64,000 nt of DNA, from the NCBI RefSeq assembly GCF_905404315.1, contig NC_066282.1, positions 6,534,501-6,598,500 on the forward strand. Reading direction: 5' to 3'. Below, in pieces: positions 24,190-34,539 of this stretch. Each line of letters starts with the position of its first letter. Positions within the stretch are counted from its first letter, which is position 1. The stretch comes from Leptidea sinapis (Eukaryota; Arthropoda; Insecta; Lepidoptera; Pieridae). The notes beneath the pieces were generated by a model. The model did no database searches. It was given only the letters and a program-made list of their open reading frames with translations, and had not been told where the DNA came from. The position numbers and the translations under genes are program-made.

Positions 24190-24815
24190 TGCTAGGGGAG
24201 ACTTCCTTGCACAGGGTTCCTAGGTTAGTGCTACATTGATGCGTTATTGTGCTGTGAAGCAGGCACGTGCAAGCATTAGTGTGTTTCGGTCTGAAGGGTG
24301 CTTTAGCTAGTTACTTAGATTTAGGATTGGTCTCCTCTGCGCTCCAACTATAAGTAGGCTATAGACTATAGAAGTGGGCGTACTCGAGCCAGTCTCGAAC
24401 AATGTGTGACGTTGACGTGCCACATATTCTGTTAAACTTTGCTAATAATTTAAACTAAAATGCCGGGGTGCGTAGTAAAACTTTGTAAAAATAATTCTAC
24501 AATAAATAATAAGACACTGGGATCACATATTTTGTATTTTATTCATTTCAGTGTAAAATAACACGTGTGCTACAACAAAAATTGACGGATGCCATTGAGT
24601 GTCAAGTGCCGTAATAAAAAATCTATTATTATTAGGTAGTGTATCAAGTTGGTGCGCAGCGGAGACCAATACTTAATTTAAGCTTGAAAACTTATATGTC
24701 TCAAAGTGTCGAGTGTAAATGCCGCTGCAATACAGAGCAAATGCATCATTGGGCAGGATGTGTCATTTCGTATCAGGTTAAAGTTCTTGCTCCAGGTGAC
24801 AGCGGTTCTCATACA
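24190..24815 (+). repeat. GTGGGAGGC-type SINE-like repeat split by a MITE
   Basis: The left half (24190-24323) contains tgtgtttcggtctgaagg and agctagtta. The right half (24673-24815) contains acttatatgtctcaa and gggcagga. Together they follow the order of the ~300-bp repeat at 31741-32050. The 24324-24672 element separates them. The copy is well diverged. Confidence 0.65.
24324..24672 (+). mobile_element. THAP-containing terminal-inverted-repeat element (P-like MITE)
   Basis: About 349 bp bounded by terminal inverted repeats. The outer 24 bp (24326-24349 against 24647-24670) match at 22 positions. Flanks tagattta (24316-24323) and ttaattta (24673-24680) suggest an 8-bp target-site duplication with two changes. 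Inside, ATG 24460 opens MPGCVVKLCKNNSTINNK, resembling the start of a THAP C2CH DNA-binding domain (C-x4-C), the DNA-binding domain of P-element transposases. The frame stops shortly after. It appears to be an internally deleted, non-autonomous relative of a THAP transposase element. Confidence 0.7.
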
Positions 24816-24819
24816 AATT

Positions 24820-25500
24820 ACACGTGATGACCTCTTTTACCTGTTCTGTGGTCTTGCTCCTCTCTGCACTATTTCTGATAACACTTAATATGACCGTCTT
24901 TCATTTTGAATTCAGAATACCCTTAACGGGATTGTTTAGAAGAATGATACTATCCATTAAAATATGAAACGTATTTCTTTCTTTTTTCTATCTTCACAAA
25001 CTTATATCTCCCTCTCAACTTCCGATGCCTCGTCCGATCACACTTTTCGTAACGCTCTCGTCACGCATTCATCAGCTTACTCCCTGCTTTTTTACTTCAA
25101 AAACTTAAAAAAGCTTTTAATCTATTTTGGACTAAGCATCCCGCTAACTTAGTTGTTTTTCTTTAGTTTCCTTTTCATATTATTGTTTTTTCATGGAGTC
25201 AAATATAACAAATATGTTAAAGGAGTTATCTATTTTCTAACTAAATTAAAATAAATTTGAAGCTTTAACGTACACAATACTTTTATATTTTATAGACTTC
25301 TCAGTGCATAAGCTCTACATGGACTTAATATAACTTGCATTACGTTTACTAAAGCTTCATACTTTGTAGGAAACTTCCTTATCTACTCCCTAGATAGTTA
25401 CCGAGACATTGTACTAGTATTTACTAGCTACATGAAGTACTTTATCTATATCTTTGTTGTAACTATGGGCTTGCTTCTTGTTACGGGTTTAAAGATAGTG
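24820..25500. other. AT-rich intergenic DNA
   Basis: No gene recognised. The 24964-25152 frame has no motif. Confidence 0.35.
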
Positions 25501-25537
25501 GTTACTGTTAGTGACAAACTTCAATATCAAGAGCTAA

Positions 25538-25784
25538 GCAATTTGTTATGTTTTTAAAGTGATAACCCTCACTTATAGGATTAATACACAAATAAAATTT
25601 GAAAAACTAAGTTTTATGAACGATGCGGGACTCGAACCCACGACCTCCGGCTTTCCGTGCCGGGGCTCTAAACAACTGAGCTGACCGTTCGAGTGACGTA
25701 TCGTTATAAAATCTTGTATGCTTTGTTCTCTCCGTTCGAGTCCCGCATCGTTTATAAAATTTTGTTTTTCAAATTTTATTTGTG
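25538..25784 (-). mobile_element. tRNA-like SINE (family 1) insertion with inverted second piece and 13-bp TSD
   Basis: The insertion is bounded by identical tatcaagagctaa at 25525-25537 and 25785-25797. The minus strand carries the full order: leader agaacaaagcatacaagat, cgtcactcgaacggtc, tRNA-like head with B box gggttcgagtccc, body, and 3' end ttatcactttaaaaacataa. Beyond the leader (25736-25784) a second B-box-to-body piece lies in the opposite orientation. The head folds with a 5-bp anticodon stem (ccggc/gccgg) around acggaaa, so GGA would be the anticodon triplet. Confidence 0.8.
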
Positions 25785-25944
25785 TATCAAGAGCTAATTA
25801 AAGTTCCTACAGAGTATCGAGTAAAACCAATTATTATGGTTATTGAAGAAGTGATTTTCAAGAGATATAGTATTTTATCTTAAGCTAGTGGACCGACTTG
25901 ATCGACCCGTGCTCTCATTATATTGTGTTTAACTATATATATTT

Positions 25945-26240
25945 TACTGTGTTTCACTACATATTATAAAACAAAGTCCTCCGCTGCGTCTGTGTGTCTG
26001 TCTGTTTCCGATAAACTCAAAAACTACTGTACCGATTTTCTTGCTATTTTCACCAATAGATAGCGTGATTCTCAAGGAAGGTTTAAATATATAATTTGTT
26101 AAGTTTTTGTATAAACTTCGTATGAACATACGATATAGACACCTCTAACATAACGATATGTATACAATAACGATATTTGTTAGAGGTGTCGGAAAAAATA
26201 AGCCATTTGGAAGCTTTCAATGAAAACGCTGACATAACAA
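25945..26240 (+). repeat. Probable dispersed insect repeat with internal inverted repeat
   Basis: The segment around acaaagtcctccgctgcgtc and ataaactcaaaaactactg has the look of a widespread non-coding repeat. This is from general familiarity; only one copy lies here. Near its right end a 12-bp inverted repeat (gacacctctaac and gttagaggtgtc) flanks about 30 bp at 26138-26191. Confidence 0.35.
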
Positions 26241-26381
26241 AAATGTGTATTGTGGGATTATGAACCATATTTAGTTCTACAGTAAAGTCCACGATGGCTT
26301 ATGTCTATCTCTTAAGGATAACATACTAAGTATATCCATTTTATTGCTTTAAAAATTGGCAATTATAAAGCGGTAATTTAA

Positions 26382-26433
26382 ACGCTTTTTACACTAATAT
26401 GATTAAAAAACGCTTTTTACACTAATATGATTA
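26382..26433. repeat. 24-bp tandem duplication
   Basis: The unit beginning acgctttttacactaatatg occurs at 26382-26405 and 26410-26433 without change. Confidence 0.9.
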
Positions 26434-26629
26434 AACCTATTATTTTAGTACTACATATTATAAAATAATTCATTTCCGTTGGATTTACATAACATTATTC
26501 CCGAATACTTAGTTAAATATTTTTTTTTCTACTGACAAGACAGCGTATGTCGGGTCGGAAAATCGCTTACTTTATAACAAACCTTTCCATACTAATCTTT
26601 TTAAACAATTCTTTTAAATTTCTTTTTAA

Positions 26630-26900
26630 TTTAAATTTTTAGTAATGCATTTGTTTTGTATATTTTCTGGGATCATATTGTAAAAGCATATACATCACCC
26701 AATAAAACGCTTGACTAACTTGACTTAACCGAGTAGTAGGCATAACAAGTTTATGTATGTTCCTCGTTAACATTATGATTGTCACAGTTTCTAGCAAATT
26801 CCTCAATGTGCTTATGAACATAATATAGAACATTACTATTCTAGGTAATATAGTATTGAGAAAGATATAAACATTTACCATCTCTCTCTTAAATAAAAAT
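26630..26900 (-). pseudogene. CR1-like LINE C-terminal fragment
   Basis: The minus frame 26639-26881 contains HKLVMPTTRLSQVSQAF and, just after it, YDPRKYTKQM. These correspond to the MPTTRLSRVSKSF and PENVQNK region at 54415-54500. Only this C-terminal piece remains. Confidence 0.7.
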
Positions 26901-27470
26901 TTACAGTTACATTGTTTGACATTGATTTTAATGAATACTTAAAGTGATGCAGCAAAAATGATTCAAGATGAATTGTGATAAAGCCTAATGTATCTCCTAT
27001 GCTATTCCTCATGAAGTCTGTCTGAGGTGACTGTCAAACACAAAACAATTATTCAAATATAACTGGTAGATGTTGAGATAAGTTCGTTTAAACGGACAAA
27101 GAAAAAATAATCCTCCCAGCTCTATTATGTCACTACACATTTAATAGTAATGAGTTTTGTAGTGTCAATCCACGTCACGTAGCTTTCATAAATCACAGTC
27201 TTTATAATGAATGCTCGTAACAATATACTATTCTTATATTGTTGTAAATTTTATAACAGAAATATTTCATCAATAAAATGAAATCTTAATGCTTTTGGTA
27301 GACGGTTTATACTGTTTAACGGTTTTACAATATCATCTTAAAATATTATAAAATCAAATGAATTGTAATAATACGTATATGTACAAATAATTACTATAAC
27401 TTAAATTATGTTTTTAATGTCACTTTGGCAACTAAGCGGTCGGCCACCTTCAAGCTATTTAAATAATATT
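26901..27470. other. AT-rich intergenic DNA
   Basis: Nothing recognised. Confidence 0.35.
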
Positions 27471-27475
27471 TTTTT

Positions 27476-27613
27476 AGCATACAAGGTATTATGACGATAC
27501 GTCACTCGAACGGTCTGCTCAGTTAGTTAGAGCACTGGCACGGAACGCCAGTGTTCGTGGGTTCGAGTCCCGCATCGTTCATAAAATTTTGTTTTTCAAA
27601 TTTTATTTGTGTC
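27476..27613 (+). repeat. tRNA-like SINE (family 1), copy with well-formed head
   Basis: Leader remnant agcatacaagg and cgatacgtcactcgaacgg precede the head. The anticodon arm forms a 7-bp stem (cactggc/gccagtg) with a 7-nt loop acggaac. The B box is gggttcgagtccc. It lacks T at loop position 33 and is followed by the SINE body, so I do not call a tRNA gene. It is truncated at its 3' side against an RTE tail. Confidence 0.7.
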
Positions 27614-27614
27614 A

Positions 27615-27965
27615 TAATTTTTTGCGCCCGTTCTTCACAGGTCTGTGGCTCTCTCTCTAGTCATTCCCTCATGACTGAGGATCGTCATCAACAAGCGGTC
27701 CACACATGGAGTGAACTATTTGTTTTCATCAGCTTCTGTCTATCGTATCTATATGACGACGAAGCTAAACCTCGGAGACCTGAAGTCTTTTATTTGGTCG
27801 GTCCATCTGGCAGGAGATCGGCCTTGGGCTCGCTTGCCATTTTTGTTCCCAACTACGATCAATTTCTCCAGACTCTCATTACCCCTTCGCATTATGTGGT
27901 CAATACACGAAAGAATTCGTTGGTCTGTCATATATATTTTCAAAGAGATGATAGTATTTGACGTT
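27615..27965 (-). pseudogene. RTE-like LINE C-terminal tail
   Basis: The minus frame (27749-27943) reads MRRGNESLEKLIVVGNKNGK, then RSPARWTDQIKD. This is the basic (H)..R....LEKLI..G...G.R..GR...RW.DQI segment that follows the RT in RTE-type ORFs. The end of the ORF continues in shifted frames to about 27640. Confidence 0.65.
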
Positions 27966-28364
27966 CAGTAGAATATTAGAAGACTATTTTGAATAAAAAT
28001 ATATGAATTTAAATATGTGAATTACCACTGGCCTCACTTTTTGTAATCATTTTGTTTTGTTTTAGATACAGCTGCTTCGGCCACTGATATCACAAACATC
28101 ATAAATATGTGTCAGTGAGTTTTACTTCTTTGTGCCGTTTGGTGGCACACGCTTAGCCCGTGTGGGCCAGAGGTTCTAAGAATGTACAAAGTATTATCTA
28201 GGTGTTTCTATAGAGCTACTAGAAACCCGATCTCTAACATCAGCATAGCTATCCTACACGGAAATGCTTAAAATATAACTAGCATTATTTATCTGTACAT
28301 AAATATCATTATTGTAAAAGAAATACTTTCTTTATGATTAGTATAATGCTACTCTACAAATTAC
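27966..28364. other. Intergenic DNA, nothing recognised
   Basis: A moderately GC-rich patch at 28070-28170 has no coding signal. Confidence 0.3.
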
Positions 28365-28580
28365 AATATCATCCCCACCATCTAGATGTGTGTGTTCCTC
28401 CACAGTGGGTTTTCAGAGAATTTTTTCCCACGTTTCCGGAATGAAAAGACACTTTCAAATAAAAAGCGTGTACACCCTTCTAAAAGCCCGGCTAAGATCC
28501 TGTAATTTCTCTGGTGTTGCAAGAGAATGTGGGCGGTGGTTATCACTTACAATCATGCGACCCGTACGTTCATAATATAA
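28365..28580 (+). pseudogene. Main LINE family, short 3' relic
   Basis: Follows the C-terminal coding and 3' end: caatatcatccccaccatct, caaataaaaagcgtgtacac, gtgttgcaagagaatgtggg. Strongly decayed. It is followed by a 14-bp inverted repeat with a 2-nt spacer (28595-28624). Confidence 0.7.
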
Positions 28581-28664
28581 ATATGAAGCGAATGAACAGT
28601 CATAATATAAATATTATGACTGTTTATTCTCAGTACATTTATGAAAATTTAATATAAGTTCACA

Positions 28665-29135
28665 AAAATCGTCACCTTTTTGCTCTTAATAATGATTTTC
28701 ATTATTATAACACTAGAAATAAGGGATTGCTTGTAACTAATTCTAGCAGGCTTCATAAGATACATAATAGCTTTAAGGGTAAATGTATACACTTCTATAA
28801 TAAAGTCCCAGCCACTGTTCAGGCATTATCTATAAATAAATTTAAATGTTTTATATAAAATGGCTCTGTCGTAAATCCTATTACTCCACTGCTGAATATC
28901 TAAATGATCGGACAGCCTGGGACTAGATTGTGATTATTTTATAGCGATTGTTTATTTTTATTGAAAAGAGCGCAAAAAAAGAATGCTGGGAGAGTTTATT
29001 AGCCTTCTTCTTTCTTCTCTCTCAGAGCGCCATTTGTTTCCGAAGCGGTAGTAGTATCTAGTAGTTATTAGAAATGACATCAAAAAGAATTCTAAAGGAA
29101 TCAATTTTGAGAAAATAAATACCTTTTATGCCTTT
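28665..29135 (+). pseudogene. LINE 3' end (YNTRNK type), copy 1
   Basis: Closely related over its length to 62350-62850. Translation gives HYYNTRNKGLLVTNSSRLHK, then KGKCIHFYNKVPATVQALS and FKCFI, followed by a 3' untranslated part with tctctcagagcgccatttg and a final atcaaaaagaattctaaagg block. This is the C-terminus of a CR1-like RT; the RT core is absent. Confidence 0.7.
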
Positions 29136-29404
29136 ATGCCTTTTATGCCTTTCGTTTCCTCCTCTTCCATAATTAAATAGCTTAAAGACATTAACAATCT
29201 GACACCGTATAAATATCTACTTTGTAAGTACTTCACAAAATACTAACAATAGTAGGGTTCTTATTCATGAGGCAATTTGGCAACCCCACGTATGTACGTC
29301 GTAAAACTCGGAGCATCTGATCTTTACAAAACAAGCTGCGGATAGCTTCGTCTACGTGTCAATGTAAAGCTTGTATATATTTAGGTATGTAATTATGTAG
29401 TTTT

Positions 29405-30060
29405 TCTTTTAGGGTTGCGTAGCCAAATTCAAAAAACGGAACCCTTATATTATGTAGATTCGTCATGTCTGTCTGTCTATCCGTGTATGTTACAGCCACT
29501 CTTTTCGAAAACTATAAGTTCGGTAATTAGATGTATTTTGTGAACCGCATTAACAAATTCACACAAAAATAGAAAAATAAAAAAATTTATTTTGGGGGTT
29601 CCTCATACTTTGATTTGAAACACAATTTTTTTATTCATCAAACCCGTTCACTTTCAAATCTTTGGATAGGTCTTCAAAAATAATATTAAGGTATCTAATA
29701 TCATTTTTTTCTATACTGAATAGTCGGCGCCGAAGATTCTTCCAAAGTGGTAAAATGTGTGTCCCTGTAACTTCTAAAATAAAATAATGATAAAACTAAA
29801 AAAAATATATGATGTATAGATAGCTAGTTACACCATGCAAACTTCCACCAAAAATTGGTTAGAACGAGACTTTGTAAGTAGTTTTTTTAATACGTATAAA
29901 TGATGAGAGCTCTTTTGCACTGTATGATTTTGAGCAATGATATTTTGCCTTTTCCATTTAAATAATTTAATATCATTTTCCTTTCTATATTACTTGTATA
30001 TTATGTTACTTGCTGCTATGGAACCCTTCATGGGCGGGTCTGACTCGCACTTGGCCGTTT
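29405..30060 (-). repeat. 640-bp dispersed repeat with subterminal inverted repeats, copy 2
   Basis: Reverse-oriented full-length relative of 12805-13440. It begins on the minus strand with acggccaagtgcgagtcaga and ends with a gtagattcgtcatgtctgtc-type segment. Subterminal inverted repeats lie at 29411-29424 and 30015-30027. Non-coding. Confidence 0.7.
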
Positions 30061-30064
30061 TTAA

Positions 30065-30490
30065 TATATATGGGTGTAGTGAAACTGATGCTGAATACAA
30101 AAAAATGGTACTTGAATTTCTCTATGATAAGTTTTTCACGACTGTCGATATAAAACAATTCTAAATTCAGGACATTCTACAAACACGCTTAGGCTTACAT
30201 CTATTTATGGCGTACTCGGACTTTGCTTAGACTTGACTTACTTAGCCTTAATATCTAACTTAGCTCTTATTTGACAAAAAGAGTACCAGTAAGCAATACC
30301 TACGTATGTGACATTCACAACAGATAACCACGGTTTATCATCAACGCCACCTAGAGAAAGATTAAATATTCGTTTAGCGGAAATCAAATAAGTTTATAAA
30401 GTGTAATACCGCTAGTTGCAGAAAGCATCCTTAAAGTTATTATTTCATTAAATAATATACTCGTAATACCATCACTTTCTTTTTCATTTT
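30065..30490. other. AT-rich intergenic DNA
   Basis: No gene recognised. The segment 30180-30250 (aaacacgcttaggcttacat) may be an old repeat, but no partner is present. Confidence 0.3.
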
Positions 30491-30496
30491 ATCAGT

Positions 30497-30782
30497 TGCC
30501 GGCTAGATTATGGGCACCACAACGGCGCCTTTTTCCGTGAAGCAGTGATGTGTAAGCATTATTGTGTTTCGGTGTGTAGGGCGCCGTAGCTAGTGAAATT
30601 ACTGGGAAAATGAGACATATAACATCTTACGTCTCAAGGTGACAAGCGCAATTGTAGTACCGCACAGAATTTTTGGGATTTTCAAAAATCCTGAGCGGCA
30701 CTGCATTACAATGGCAGGGCGTATCAATTACCATCAGCTGAACGCCCTGCTTGTCGCCTCCCTTATTTTCTTGAAAAAAAAC
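30497..30782 (+). repeat. GTGGGAGGC-type SINE-like repeat, 5'-truncated
   Basis: Starts at tgccggctagattatgggca. It keeps tgtgtttcgg, agggcgccgtagctagtgaa, aatttttggg, cctgagcggcactgcatt and gcgtatcaattaccatcagc, and ends in an A run. Same order as 31741-32050. It has no tRNA-like B box, so its ancestry is open. Confidence 0.75.
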
Positions 30783-30794
30783 TATTTATTTATC

Positions 30795-31035
30795 TATCGT
30801 ACTTAACCAACGTCATGTCCTCTTACTATGTGCCCGAGAGGACATAACAAATGGAGTAAGAAAGTGACAAGAAGGGAATGGAAAAGGAAAAGAGGTAGAC
30901 CCCAGAAAAGATGGAATGACGATATAAGGGAAGTGGCAGGAGTAACGTGAAACAGAGTGGCTCAAGAAAGACACGAATAGAAACGGTTGGATGAGGCCTT
31001 TGCCCATTGGCAAATAGATCCACAAAAAAAAAGAA
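30795..31035 (+). pseudogene. RTE-type LINE C-terminal tail
   Basis: The plus-strand frame gives KRKRGRPQKRWNDDIREVAG, then RVAQERHE and KRLDEAFAHWQIDPQ. This is the characteristic end of RTE/BovB-like ORFs. One in-frame stop replaces the expected Trp in the 'VTWNR' position. It ends in an A run and directly follows the SINE-like repeat. Confidence 0.75.
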
Positions 31036-31740
31036 CAAATACTAGAATAAGTTATTTTGTTTTAAATGTTTTATGTTTATTTTGGAGTATTGTTAGTTAT
31101 CTATGTTAGTTAAGATCTGAATAAAGAAACTAGTCTGTTATTTGGCTGTATCTCATAAGCTGTAATAGTTAGACAGCTAATATATTGAGAGTGAGTGTAG
31201 TTATTATTTCTGTTGAAAAAAAAAAACAAAAATAAAAACCCAAAATTCGACGTGAATTCGATAATAAATATCGAAGCCCCAATGCTGGAAGAACAGCTGT
31301 TTTTTTTTTTCAAAGGTAACTTGTACCGAGCCGCACTTGCACTTGACATGTTTTTGTTAAATTTAAGTGATTAAAACAAGTATTTAAGTGTTCTTGTCGT
31401 TATCAAGTTTTTGTTTTAAGCATCATTGTCATTTGTCATAGGTTTTGTATATGACTTAGTTATTCAGATTTCCAAAAGCAATGAATATTTAAGTTAAGTT
31501 TGGCGATAGCAAATAGTATTTACTCTACGCTTAAGTACCAACTGTATTTCCAACTGCCATAAAAGTTAATAACTCGAGATAGTGGAAATTTGAAAGTGCA
31601 TTTTACAATTTAAGTACGTTTCAAAATCGAAGATCATCTTTGAATGTAAACTTTTATTCAGATGCTCAGTAAAGTGCTCTTTAAAACTTTTGAATCTAAT
31701 TCTCTTTGTTGACAGGAATTCGATAGTAAAATTAATTAAT
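31036..31740. other. AT-rich intergenic DNA
   Basis: No gene supported; the 31110-31349 minus frame is low complexity. Confidence 0.35.
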
Positions 31741-32050
31741 GTGGGAGGCTCCTTTGCACCGGATGCCGGCTAGATTAAGGGTACCACAATGGCGCCTATT
31801 TCTGTCGTGAAGCAGTAATGTGTAAGCATTACTGTGTTTCGGTCTGAAGGGCGCCGTAGCTAGTGAAAGTACTGGGCAAATGAGACTTGACATCTCATGT
31901 GTCAAGGGGATAAGCGCAGTTGTAGTGCCGCTCAGAATTTTTGGGTTTTTCAATAATATTGAGTGGTGCTGCATTGTTATGAGCAGGGCGTATCTATTAC
32001 AATCAGCTGAACGTCCTGCTTGTCCCGTCCCTTACTTTCATAAAAAAAAA
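31741..32050 (+). repeat. GTGGGAGGC-type SINE-like repeat, full-length copy
   Basis: Runs from gtgggaggctcctttgcacc to a 3' A run after gtcccttactttcat. Flanks aattaat and aattact may be a decayed target-site duplication. It is the reference copy for this family in the window (other copies at 24190, 30497, 34540, 46285, 46945, 55120, 56972 and 63740). Confidence 0.75.
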
Positions 32051-32229
32051 TTACTCGAGACATAACATGTTAAGTCTCCTTAGCTCAGTATTTTCACTAA
32101 CTACGGTGATCTTCAAAACAAATTGTATTTGCACACCATAGCCAGGATCTAGTGTTGTCAAGCATCCTACTGGTTAGAACTCCCATATCCTGATAAGTAG
32201 AGAAATTTATGTATAGCCATCACTAGATT

Positions 32230-32465
32230 TGACGAGGAGGACAAATGATCGTACGGGTCCCACATTCTCTTGCAACAACAGAAGAAGTGCTGGAGAGTTG
32301 CCGGCCTTTTAGGAAAATGCACGCACTTTTTTTAAGGAATCCATGACGTATGGTCCTGGAAACACGGTACAAGGAAGCTTAACTCACAGCTTGGTTGTAC
32401 TTGGAAGAAAGATCCTTGAAAACTGCACTGCGAAGGAATGCCATACAGCCAGATGGTGGGGATCG
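32230..32465 (-). pseudogene. Main LINE family, 3' relic
   Basis: The minus strand matches the last ~230 bp of the family. Landmarks on the plus strand are gaggaggacaaatgatcgta, gttgccggcctttt and gccagatggtgggga. Internal deletion and many changes. Confidence 0.75.
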
Positions 32466-32764
32466 GTTTATAATAAGAATAAATCATATAATAAAATATC
32501 GTCAACTATAACTTTAAATACATTGAGCAATTTTACAGCTGTTTCTAAGATCTTAAATATATTCAGTCATATATTGCGATGATACTTCAAAGTGCAAGAA
32601 ACAAGACATTCCTGACAAAATGACTGTTATATCTCACGTCACATTAGCAAACCAACATCTATAAGAAAATACAAAACGCTCCACCATGTGTTAGTTCTAT
32701 TTTCTTTGTTACGAACTTAGGGTGTGATCGCTATAATTTTAATCTAAGCAATTAATTCTTTTTT
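32466..32764. other. AT-rich intergenic DNA
   Basis: Nothing recognised. Confidence 0.3.
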
Positions 32765-32900
32765 CAAATTGATAACCCTCACTACTGGGATTAATTGTTA
32801 CACAATTAAAACAAAATTTCTGAACTCTGTGGGATTCGAACCCGCTGTCACATGCGTTCCGTGCGAGCACTCTTTCCACTGAGCCATCCGTATAAACCTG
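32765..32900 (-). repeat. tRNA-like SINE, diverged relative of family 1
   Basis: On the plus strand gataaccctcactactggga is followed by a reversed tRNA-like head (gggattcgaacccgc) and an A-box-like gagccatccgt. The gataaccctcact block is shared with the family-1 copy at 25560-25575. The head sequence differs from the other family-1 copies. Confidence 0.6.
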
Positions 32901-32942
32901 ACATAAGTAGGAAAATATCATTATTATCCCAATCTTCTTTAT

Positions 32943-34215
32943 ATGAGGGTGGCACTGAAAATTTCGGGAATCAAGGATGTGACACAACATTACTATTTAA
33001 AAATGTATTTATTGCTTTTCGAAGTATTCTTCGCGAAATTTGACACATTTTCCATACGATGGAACCAATAATTGAAGCAACCATTCCATTCGGAAGTTGG
33101 GGTCTCCAAAATGGCCGTTTTGTAGGCGTCCACAGCTTCTTCAGGTGATGAAAATCTCTGACCACGCAATTTATTCTTTATTTTAGGGTATAGAAATCAT
33201 TAGGGCTTAGGTCGGGGCTGTACGGCGGATGATCTAATAATTCTATGTTTTCTTGCTCTAAAAACTCTTTTGTTCTGTGCGCGGTGTGAGAACTCGCATT
33301 GTCATGATGGAGGATGATGCGGCGGTTGCAGTTCTCTTTACGGAGTTCAGAAACGACCTGTGGCAAACAAATGCTAGCATACCATTCTGCATTAACCGTT
33401 CTTTATCTCTCAAGAGGAATAGTTGCAACATGGCCGGTTTTGGAGACAAACTTGGCCAACATTTTTTTTGCAACACTTCGTGAACGAACAATTTATGTTG
33501 GCTTTAACTCATTTTCGAACACCCAAACTCGTGACTGGTTTTTTGTATGGGGTTTCGAATTCGTCACCTGATACGATGTTGTTTACAGCATTTGACGATC
33601 CTGCGTGGAATCTTTCGAGAGTTCTGACGCACCAAGTAACGCGAGCCGCTTCTTGCTCTTCACAGAGCAAATGCGGTATCCATCGGGAAAACAACTTATT
33701 TACACCTAATTGTTCATGCAAGATTATTTGTATTTGACTCATGCCAATGTCTACAGTTACCTGAATTATGTCGCGGTATGTTACATGTCAATCTTCCTCA
33801 ATCAGCTTACGCACACCATCAACTTTTTCTTTGGTGACTGCAGTTTTTGGACGACCTTGACGGGGATCATCACTGAGCTTGACACGTCCACGTTGAAATT
33901 CAGCAAACCAGCGATAAATTGTGGTTTTGGATGGGGCTTTATCACCAAATGCAGAAATCATCCTGTCAACACACTGTTTTTGTGTTAAGCCACTTCGAAC
34001 GTCATAATAAATCATTGCTCTAGAATTTTCTCGAGTCAATTCCATTGTCTCAACGACTAAACAAGTTTGACAAGACCTTGTGACAAGACCGAGAATCTAT
34101 TTTTAAATAAATAAATGGTATTCGATTTTTTAAATCAAGGAGTTTTCAATTAAAAAGATTTTAATATGACAGGAACAGTGGAAATATTCCATTCGCGATA
34201 CTTTTAGTGCAGCCT
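32943..34215 (-). mobile_element. mariner (D,D34D) element with terminal inverted repeats
   Basis: About 1.27 kb, the usual mariner size. The ends are inverted copies: gagggtggcactgaaaattt at about 32945 against aggctgcactaaaagtatcg, read on the minus strand from about 34214. Flanking TA dinucleotides are near but not exact, so the ends are slightly eroded. A second copy with the same left end starts at about 48885. Confidence 0.8.
32971..34045 (-). pseudogene. mariner transposase, inactivated
   Basis: ATG 34045 opens the N-terminal helix-turn-helix region (MELTRENSRAMIYYD, SKTTIYRWFAEFQRGR, DDPRQGRPKTAV). A stop at about 33788 interrupts IEED.HVTYRDI. The frame then resumes with SQIQIILHEQLGVNKLFSRW and the first catalytic Asp in IVSGDE. 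After an internal deletion and a frameshift, the rest appears in another frame: IILHHDNASSHTAHRT and LLDHPPYSPDLSPNDF (33178-33366). Exactly 34 residues separate the last two catalytic Asp. All three catalytic residues are present, but the frame is broken at least twice. Confidence 0.85.
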
Positions 34216-34538
34216 ATGTAGTATATTGTAATATTTTTGACGAAAGTGGAAGTTTCGTGTTCATCGCAATCTTAAATCATTTAGATACATTATTTTGACT
34301 AATCGAATAATATTTTATGATCCTCGCCTGCGGGTACGGAGATAAGACGACAGAACGCCAGAGAGAACGGGCGGCAATAACGCGTACGGCAACAATTCAA
34401 AATGAAAGGCCTTATACTAAAACCTTAAACGTAAAATCTTGTAAAGAATATACCTGTACCTGTATTGCTCGTACGTCTGGAGCAAATGCATGTTGTAGTA
34501 TTAAGTTAAACACTAGATACATAAATAAACATTCTACC
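34216..34538. other. Intergenic DNA with a small unrecognised frame
   Basis: The plus frame 34317-34646 runs into the SINE-like repeat. Its first part is Arg/Thr-rich and includes CKEYTCTCIARTSGANACC, a Cys cluster I cannot assign. No start context or splice evidence supports a gene. Confidence 0.25.
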
Positions 34539-34539
34539 A

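Noticed and set aside
27501..27585. Possible tRNA-Ser (GGA) gene
   Set aside because: Stem and loop look tRNA-like, but position 33 is not T and the 3' side continues into the SINE body shared with other copies.
27551..27961. 136-residue plus-strand open frame
   Set aside because: It is the antisense shadow of an RTE C-terminal tail; the minus frame carries the recognisable motifs.
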